NCBI GenBank assembly: GCA_021129835.1
Contig: JAJOKM010000111.1
Location: 1 to 10,197 of the forward strand
Source: Thermodesulfovibrionales bacterium
Lineage (GTDB): Bacteria; Nitrospirota; Thermodesulfovibrionia; Thermodesulfovibrionales; Dissulfurispiraceae
Length of the DNA stretch: 10,197 nucleotides
Reading direction: 5' to 3'
The notes below the pieces were generated by a model. That model was not told the origin of the DNA. It did not search any database and saw only the letters and a list, made by a program, of their open reading frames with translations. Within the stretch, counting starts at the first letter, position 1. Every line of letters begins with the position of its first letter. A program made the translations under genes and the position numbers. Shown piece by piece: positions 7,109-10,197 of this stretch.

Positions 7109-7171
7109 AGTTCCTGTATACCTATTGGCTTTTTTTCTGTCTCAGATGAGCTGTTCTCATTATATATCTAA

Positions 7172-7256
7172 TGCCGAAGACGAGACTCGAACTCGTATGG
7201 AGCTAAGCTCCGAGGGATTTTAAGTCCCTTGCGTCTACCAATTCCGCCACTCCGGC
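7172..7256 (-). tRNA. tRNA-Leu (anticodon UAA)
   Basis: The minus strand folds as a class II tRNA of 85 bases. The acceptor stem is GCCGGAG with CTTCGGC (one G-U pair) and an A discriminator. The anticodon stem AGGGA/TCCCT encloses loop CTTAAAA, giving anticodon UAA at 7220-7222, which reads UUA. The long variable arm is GGAGC-TTA-GCTCC. The T arm is ACGAG/CTCGT around TTCGAGT. The D arm contains GGTAGAC, as usual for leucine tRNAs. No CCA is encoded, as the next bases are TTA, so CCA must be added enzymatically. It lies alone between prmC and galU. Confidence 0.96.
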
Positions 7257-7278
7257 AACGAATGATACATAATACAAT

Positions 7279-7307
7279 AAGATACTAAAAATATAGAGAA
7301 AGTGCAA
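7279..7307 (-). promoter_or_regulatory. Possible sigma-70 promoter for tRNA-Leu
   Basis: On the minus strand TTGCAC (7307-7302) and TATCTT (7284-7279) are separated by exactly 17 bases, and the tRNA begins 22 bases beyond the -10 box. The match is modest, with 3 of 6 bases in the -35 and 4 of 6 in the -10. A TATTAT nearer the tRNA is an alternative -10 box. Confidence 0.3.
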
Positions 7308-7329
7308 CTTACTTTAGGCTCGTGACGCC

Positions 7330-7356
7330 TTCCTGTGCCGGCACGGCAGACAGGAA
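7330..7356. repeat. GC-rich hairpin upstream of tRNA-Leu
   Basis: TTCCTGT (7330-7336) pairs perfectly with ACAGGAA (7350-7356). Inside it GCCG (7337-7340) pairs with CGGC (7344-7347) around loop GCA, leaving an AG bulge. The 11-bp stem stands out in an AT-rich spacer. No T-run follows on either strand. Twelve bases before it lies CTTACTTTAGG, also found in the prmC insertion, which suggests a dispersed repeat element rather than a terminator. Confidence 0.65.
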
Positions 7357-7377
7357 ATACTCTAAAAGATAGGCAGT

Positions 7378-7393
7378 GGAGGCCTTAGCCTCC
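7378..7393. other. Short inverted repeat just after the prmC stop
   Basis: GGAGGC (7378-7383) and GCCTCC (7388-7393) form a 6-bp GC-rich stem with loop CTTA, seven bases past the prmC stop codon. It could help to end or stabilise the rpmE-prfA-prmC transcript, but no T-run follows on the minus strand, so a terminator is not demonstrated. Confidence 0.4.
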
Positions 7394-7399
7394 CTTTAT

Positions 7400-8329
7400 T
7401 TACTTTCTCGGTCTTCCAATAAATACCCTTCTTATTCCCGCATAGTCTTTTGCAAATCTGATATCCCCAAAACCAGCCTCTCTGGCCATTTTCTCTACAT
7501 CATCTGCCTGATCATGCCCTATTTCAAGGACGACATGGCCTCTTTCTTTTAAATACTCAGGGGCCTCTTTGATTATCCTCCTGTAGAAATAAAGACCGTC
7601 TTCACCGCCATCAAAGGCATCAACAGGCTCATAATCTTTAATCTCTTTCTGGAGATATGGTATCTTTAGCCTGGAAATATATGGGGGGTTTGATACAATA
7701 CAGTCAAACCTTGTATCTCCAACAGGCCCAAAAAGGTCACCAACAACAAAATAGACATTCTTTATGCCATTGTCAAATGAATTCTTTATCGAATAGCTAA
7801 TAGCCGTTTCTGATTTGTCAACTCCATACACCATGGCATCAGGAAGATATCTTGCAAGGGCAATGGCGATGCATCCACTACCTGTGCAGAGGTCAAGTAT
7901 TTTCAGCGGCGAGCAAGGAGTAACGAGTGGCAAGCTTACTTTAGGGGGTGGAGTCCGAAGCTCGGAGCCTTGTTTTTTACTACTTGTGGTCTGTAGTCTG
8001 TAACTTGCAACTGTCTTTAGGGCTTCTTTAACAAGCAGCTCCGTTTCAGGCCTTGGAATAAGAACTCCTCTACCAACATTTATCCTTAGCCCGCAAAATT
8101 CAACATGTCCAATGACATATTGAAGCGGTTCCCTCTTAGCACGTCTGATAATGAGAGAATCTATATTTTTTGATATATCTTCTGATATCTCTAAGTCGCT
8201 GCTATAAAGCCTTGTTTTACTAATCTGCAGGGTTTCTGTTATAAGAATTTCAGCCTCCTTTGCTGAGTCTTCAATGCCACCATTTTTCAGAAATCTTGAG
8301 ACTTCTATTAGTTTCTCCATAACATTCAT
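7400..8329 (-). CDS. prmC: Release factor glutamine N5-methyltransferase with a repeat-derived insertion
   Basis: PrmC transfers a methyl group from S-adenosylmethionine to the glutamine of the GGQ motif in release factors, raising termination efficiency. The helical N-terminal domain (about 1-70) is followed by LQYVIGHVEF (69-78) and VLIPRPETELLV (89-100). The methyltransferase core has motif I ILDLCTGSGCIAIALA (144-159), the acidic loop GVDKSE and the catalytic NPPY (214-217), which binds the substrate glutamine. Residues 108-142, between LVKEAL and ILDLCTG, are extra relative to the family, which usually has about ten residues there. The extra stretch is polar, rich in T, S, K and P, and is encoded by 7-bp tandem repeats around a small hairpin. 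All catalytic motifs are intact and the frame is open, so the enzyme is probably active with a surface loop. The start at ATG 8329 has no strong Shine-Dalgarno; ATG 8320 is also in frame. Its substrate gene prfA lies 113 bp upstream. Confidence 0.95.
   Translation of the reverse strand: MNVMEKLIEVSRFLKNGGIEDSAKEAEILITETLQISKTRLYSSDLEISEDISKNIDSLIIRRAKREPLQYVIGHVEFCGLRINVGRGVLIPRPETELLVKEALKTVASYRLQTTSSKKQGSELRTPPPKVSLPLVTPCSPLKILDLCTGSGCIAIALARYLPDAMVYGVDKSETAISYSIKNSFDNGIKNVYFVVGDLFGPVGDTRFDCIVSNPPYISRLKIPYLQKEIKDYEPVDAFDGGEDGLYFYRRIIKEAPEYLKERGHVVLEIGHDQADDVEKMAREAGFGDIRFAKDYAGIRRVFIGRPRK
7909..8011. repeat. Composite heptamer-repeat insertion inside prmC
   Basis: The left tract has GCGAGCA (7909), AGGAGTA (7916) and ACGAGTG (7923), sharing GAG at the same unit position. 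The centre has CTTACTTTAGG (7935-7945) and a TCCGA-AGC-TCGGA hairpin (7954-7966). The right tract, read on the minus strand from 8011 down, has GTTGCAA, GTTACAG, ACTACAG, ACCACAA, GTAGTAA and AAAACAA, all 7 bp. It codes in frame for about 35 residues in the PrmC interdomain region. Boundaries are judged from where family similarity resumes. Confidence 0.72.
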
Positions 8330-8442
8330 GTTGGATTAACTCAGATAAGATTGCATGGATTATCAGTGGCAAATACATCTCTTGCTCGACTCCTGAATTT
8401 ACTAACATGAAGCTGTTATTGCAATTCCTGGATCAAGTTTAA

Positions 8443-9537
8443 CTACTTCCCCTGAGTTGCCCCGTGTAATTCAGGTTCAAACTCCTTCAGCCTTTCAGAT
8501 TGATAATGGATACTTAGGGCATCAATAATCTCATCCAAATTACCTTCTAAAATCTGCTCCAATTTATGGAGGGAGAGGCCTATCCTGTGGTCTGTTACTC
8601 TGTTTTGCGGGTAATTATATGTCCTTATTCTTTCGCTCCTGTCTCCGGTGCCAACCTGAGACTTCCTTTCCATTGCACGCTCTTTTCCCTTCTCTTCTAT
8701 TTCCAGTTCAAGAAGTCTTGCCCTTAAAACCTTCATGGCCCTTTCCTTATTTTTTATTTGTGATCTCTCGTCCTGGCACTGAACAACCATGCCTGTTGGC
8801 ATATGTGTAATCCTCACAGCAGAGTATGTTGTGTTGACGCCCTGCCCTCCGGGGCCTGATGCGCAAAAGGTATCGACCCTAAGATCTCTGTCATCTACAG
8901 CAATATCTATCTCTTCTGCCTCAGGCAAAACCGCTACTGTTACTGCTGATGTATGAATCCTCCCAGATGCCTCTGTAGTCGGCACCCTCTGCACCCTATG
9001 CACGCCACTCTCATATTTCAGTTTATTATAAACACCCTTTCCCTGAAGAGATATTATTACTTCTTTCATGCCTCCGAGACCTGTCGGATTAGAGTTAATT
9101 ACCTCTTCTTTCCATCGCTTTGCCTCGGCATACTTTGAGTACATCTTGAAGAGACTTGTCACGAACAAGGCCGCTTCCTCTCCACCAGTACCTGCCCTGA
9201 TTTCAAGAATAACATTTTTCTTGTCCATTAAATCTTTGGGAAGAAGCATAATTCTAAGGTTGTCTTCTATTAATGATCTTCCCATTTTAAGTCTCTCGAT
9301 TTCTTCCAATGCAAGTTCACCTAAATCACTATCACCGCTTTTAACGATCTCCTCGACATCCTTCATGTCTGAAAGCAGCTTTTTGTATTCTCTAATCTTC
9401 TCGGCAATAGGTAACAGTTCTGCCAGCTCTTTCGAATACTTTCGGTATGCCTCAGAATTGGACAAGACATCTGGATTTGCAAGAGCATTTGTTATCTCAT
9501 CATACTTCTCTTCAATTGCTAATAACTTCTTTATCAT
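8443..9537 (-). CDS. prfA: Peptide chain release factor 1
   Basis: RF1 recognises UAA and UAG stop codons in the ribosomal A site and triggers peptide release. The 364-residue length is normal. The product has an N-terminal helical domain (about 1-105) and then IRAGTGGEEAALF (113-125). The stop-codon reading loop HRVQRVPTTEASGRIHTSA (180-198) holds the P-x-T motif as PTT (186-188), where many RF1 proteins have PAT or PVT; this marks it as RF1, since RF2 has SPF. The peptidyl-hydrolysis loop is GPGGQGVNTT, with GGQ at 230-232; Q232 is the expected target of PrmC, encoded next. QVGTGDRSERIRTYNYPQNRVTDHRIG confirms the C-terminal domain. ATG 9537 has a weak AGG site 6 bases upstream. It overlaps the end of rpmE by 26 bases, so translation is probably coupled. 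The gene ends in TAG, a codon its own product reads. Confidence 0.97.
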   Translation of the reverse strand: MIKKLLAIEEKYDEITNALANPDVLSNSEAYRKYSKELAELLPIAEKIREYKKLLSDMKDVEEIVKSGDSDLGELALEEIERLKMGRSLIEDNLRIMLLPKDLMDKKNVILEIRAGTGGEEAALFVTSLFKMYSKYAEAKRWKEEVINSNPTGLGGMKEVIISLQGKGVYNKLKYESGVHRVQRVPTTEASGRIHTSAVTVAVLPEAEEIDIAVDDRDLRVDTFCASGPGGQGVNTTYSAVRITHMPTGMVVQCQDERSQIKNKERAMKVLRARLLELEIEEKGKERAMERKSQVGTGDRSERIRTYNYPQNRVTDHRIGLSLHKLEQILEGNLDEIIDALSIHYQSERLKEFEPELHGATQGK

Positions 9538-9745
9538 TGTTTACCTGTTTCTTCGCGTATTTTCTTTTAAACTTCGCCACCCTTCCTTCTGTGTCAATTA
9601 TTTTCTGTGTACCGGTAAAAAATGGATGACACTTTGAACATATGTCAACATGAATTTCGTCCTTTATCGATCTGGTAATAAAAGATTCTCCGCATGCGCA
9701 GGCAACTCTTGATTCCTTGTAATTCGGATGAATTCCCTCTTTCAA
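9512..9745 (-). CDS. rpmE: 50S ribosomal protein L31, zinc-binding type
   Basis: L31 is a small protein of the large ribosomal subunit that contributes to intersubunit bridging. I place the start at TTG 9745 because GGGAGG lies 8 bases before it and the product then begins MKEGIHPNY, the normal L31 N-terminus. The frame is open further upstream to ATG 9781 and ATG 9838, but those would add 12 or 31 residues unlike the family and lack a good Shine-Dalgarno. The 77-residue product has C16 and C18 (CACG) and C36 and C39 (CSKCHPF), the four zinc ligands of the C+ form, followed by FTGTQKIIDTEGRVAKFKRKY. The tail runs a few residues longer than usual and overlaps prfA by 26 bases. rpmE followed by prfA and prmC is a known bacterial gene order, which supports cotranscription. 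Use of TTG may lower expression. Confidence 0.93.
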   Translation of the reverse strand: MKEGIHPNYKESRVACACGESFITRSIKDEIHVDICSKCHPFFTGTQKIIDTEGRVAKFKRKYAKKQVNNDKEVISN

Positions 9746-9753
9746 CTTATAAA

Positions 9754-9759
9754 CCTCCC
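9754..9759 (-). promoter_or_regulatory. Ribosome binding site that fixes the TTG start of rpmE
   Basis: The minus strand reads GGGAGG here, 8 bases before TTG 9745. No comparable site precedes the in-frame ATGs at 9781 or 9838. Confidence 0.8.
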
Positions 9760-9964
9760 GATTTTTTGATTTTTTAGGCATCCGGAACTCTATAGGATGT
9801 CTCTTTTGTCCCCCGGCCCACTTTATGGGGAGAAACATTGTTGATCTTGAGATGATTTCAATTCTATCGCTTACTTAGTCTAAAATATATGGTGGATCTT
9901 TAGCAAGTTACCGAATAACAACAAAAAGTTACAATTCGAGGTTTCACCTAGAGTCGTGCATAAA

Positions 9965-10019
9965 CCCCGTTAGAAGTATCAATTTTGTGCTACCTGGTGG
10001 GACATAATTTCTAACGGGG
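9965..10019. repeat. 55-bp palindromic element with 11-bp terminal inverted repeats
   Basis: CCCCGTTAGAA (9965-9975) and TTCTAACGGGG (10009-10019) are perfect inverted repeats enclosing 33 bases. The interior holds a second imperfect symmetry, TGTGCTACC against GGTGGGACA. The GC-rich ends stand out from AT-rich flanks. Size and form fit a REP/MITE-like non-autonomous element; a copy number elsewhere in the genome is inferred, not seen. Confidence 0.75.
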
Positions 10020-10062
10020 CAAACGAGGTACTTCGCAAAATATGCCAATTTGGAAGCATAAA

Positions 10063-10074
10063 CGAACTAGTTCG
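10063..10074. other. 12-bp perfect palindrome
   Basis: CGAACTAGTTCG is self-complementary. It could be a binding site for a dimeric regulator, but it lies over 300 bases upstream of the rpmE start and no gene on its other side is visible. Confidence 0.35.
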
Positions 10075-10197
10075 GTTATTTTAAGTTAGCTGCCATTGCG
10101 GGCAATAAAAAGTTGAAAAAATGATAAAATTTAGGAAGAGGAGAGGCTCTTGCAAAAGTATGAGAATGCCCCCTTTTGTCATTCCGAACCCTTCACT

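Larger units (their letters stand above)
9746..10197. other. Non-coding region upstream of rpmE
   Basis: About 450 bases, AT-rich by eye, without a credible gene on either strand. It should hold the promoter of the rpmE-prfA-prmC group, but I find no well-spaced -35/-10 pair. It contains the 55-bp palindromic element (9965-10019), a 12-bp palindrome (10063-10074), an imperfect palindrome CGAGGTACTTCG (10024-10035), and at the right edge TGTCATTCCGAACCC, which resembles the start of a common type of dispersed intergenic repeat and is cut by the window end. Confidence 0.6.

Noticed and set aside
7378..7393. Rho-independent terminator of prmC
   Set aside because: The GC-rich stem is present but no T-run follows on the minus strand; kept only as an inverted repeat.
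8271..8378. 35-residue frame on the minus strand starting in the prfA-prmC gap
   Set aside because: It overlaps prmC in another frame, its only purine-rich upstream element is poorly placed, and the product is unrecognisable.
9068..9637. Open frame of 189 codons on the + strand antisense to prfA and rpmE
   Set aside because: Serine- and leucine-rich low-complexity translation typical of the antisense of a charged protein; the opposite strand encodes clear RF1 and L31.
9746..9838. 31-residue N-terminal extension of L31 from ATG 9838
   Set aside because: It has no family similarity, and a strong Shine-Dalgarno before TTG 9745 gives the standard L31 N-terminus.
10105..10130. Promoter on the + strand (TTGAAA with TAAAAT)
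   Set aside because: The two boxes are only six bases apart, far short of normal spacing, and no gene follows within the window.

Overview
The window reads as a chromosomal segment of a bacterium, probably a poorly cultured lineage rich in short dispersed repeats (Omnitrophota or Nitrospirota would fit). That placement is an impression from protein style, moderate base composition and repeat types, not a demonstrated assignment. All conserved genes are housekeeping types. I see no transposase, integrase, CRISPR array or phage gene.

Layout. Positions 2-1654 (+ strand) hold the end of a peptide/nickel-type ABC transporter operon: the C-terminal part of a DppD/OppD ATPase, then a complete DppF/OppF ATPase. 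A degenerate 9-bp tandem repeat lies exactly across their junction. From 1729 to 9745 every gene is on the minus strand. In transcription order these are rpmE (ribosomal protein L31), prfA (release factor 1), prmC (release-factor glutamine methyltransferase), tRNA-Leu(UAA), galU, lon, thiL and a TrmH/SpoU-family RNA 2'-O-methyltransferase. The last gene is split by a one-base frameshift in a homopolymer. The + strand block and the minus block converge in the gap 1655-1728. Positions 9746-10197 are non-coding and carry a 55-bp palindromic element.

Function. L31, RF1 and PrmC form a coherent translation group: PrmC methylates the GGQ glutamine of RF1. The tRNA and the RNA methyltransferase also serve translation. 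Lon (protein quality control), GalU (UDP-glucose supply) and ThiL (thiamine diphosphate synthesis) are core metabolism.

The most unusual signal is a set of short tandem-repeat tracts, mostly of 7-bp period with varying unit sequence, lying beside small hairpins. They occur inside prmC as an in-frame insertion of about 35 codons, at the lon/thiL boundary where the repeat supplies the end and stop codon of lon, and in a 9-bp version at the dppD/dppF boundary where it supplies the end and stop codon of dppD. An 11-bp sequence at the edge of the prmC insertion recurs beside a hairpin upstream of the tRNA. This suggests a mobile or expanding repeat family that enters genes at tolerated places.
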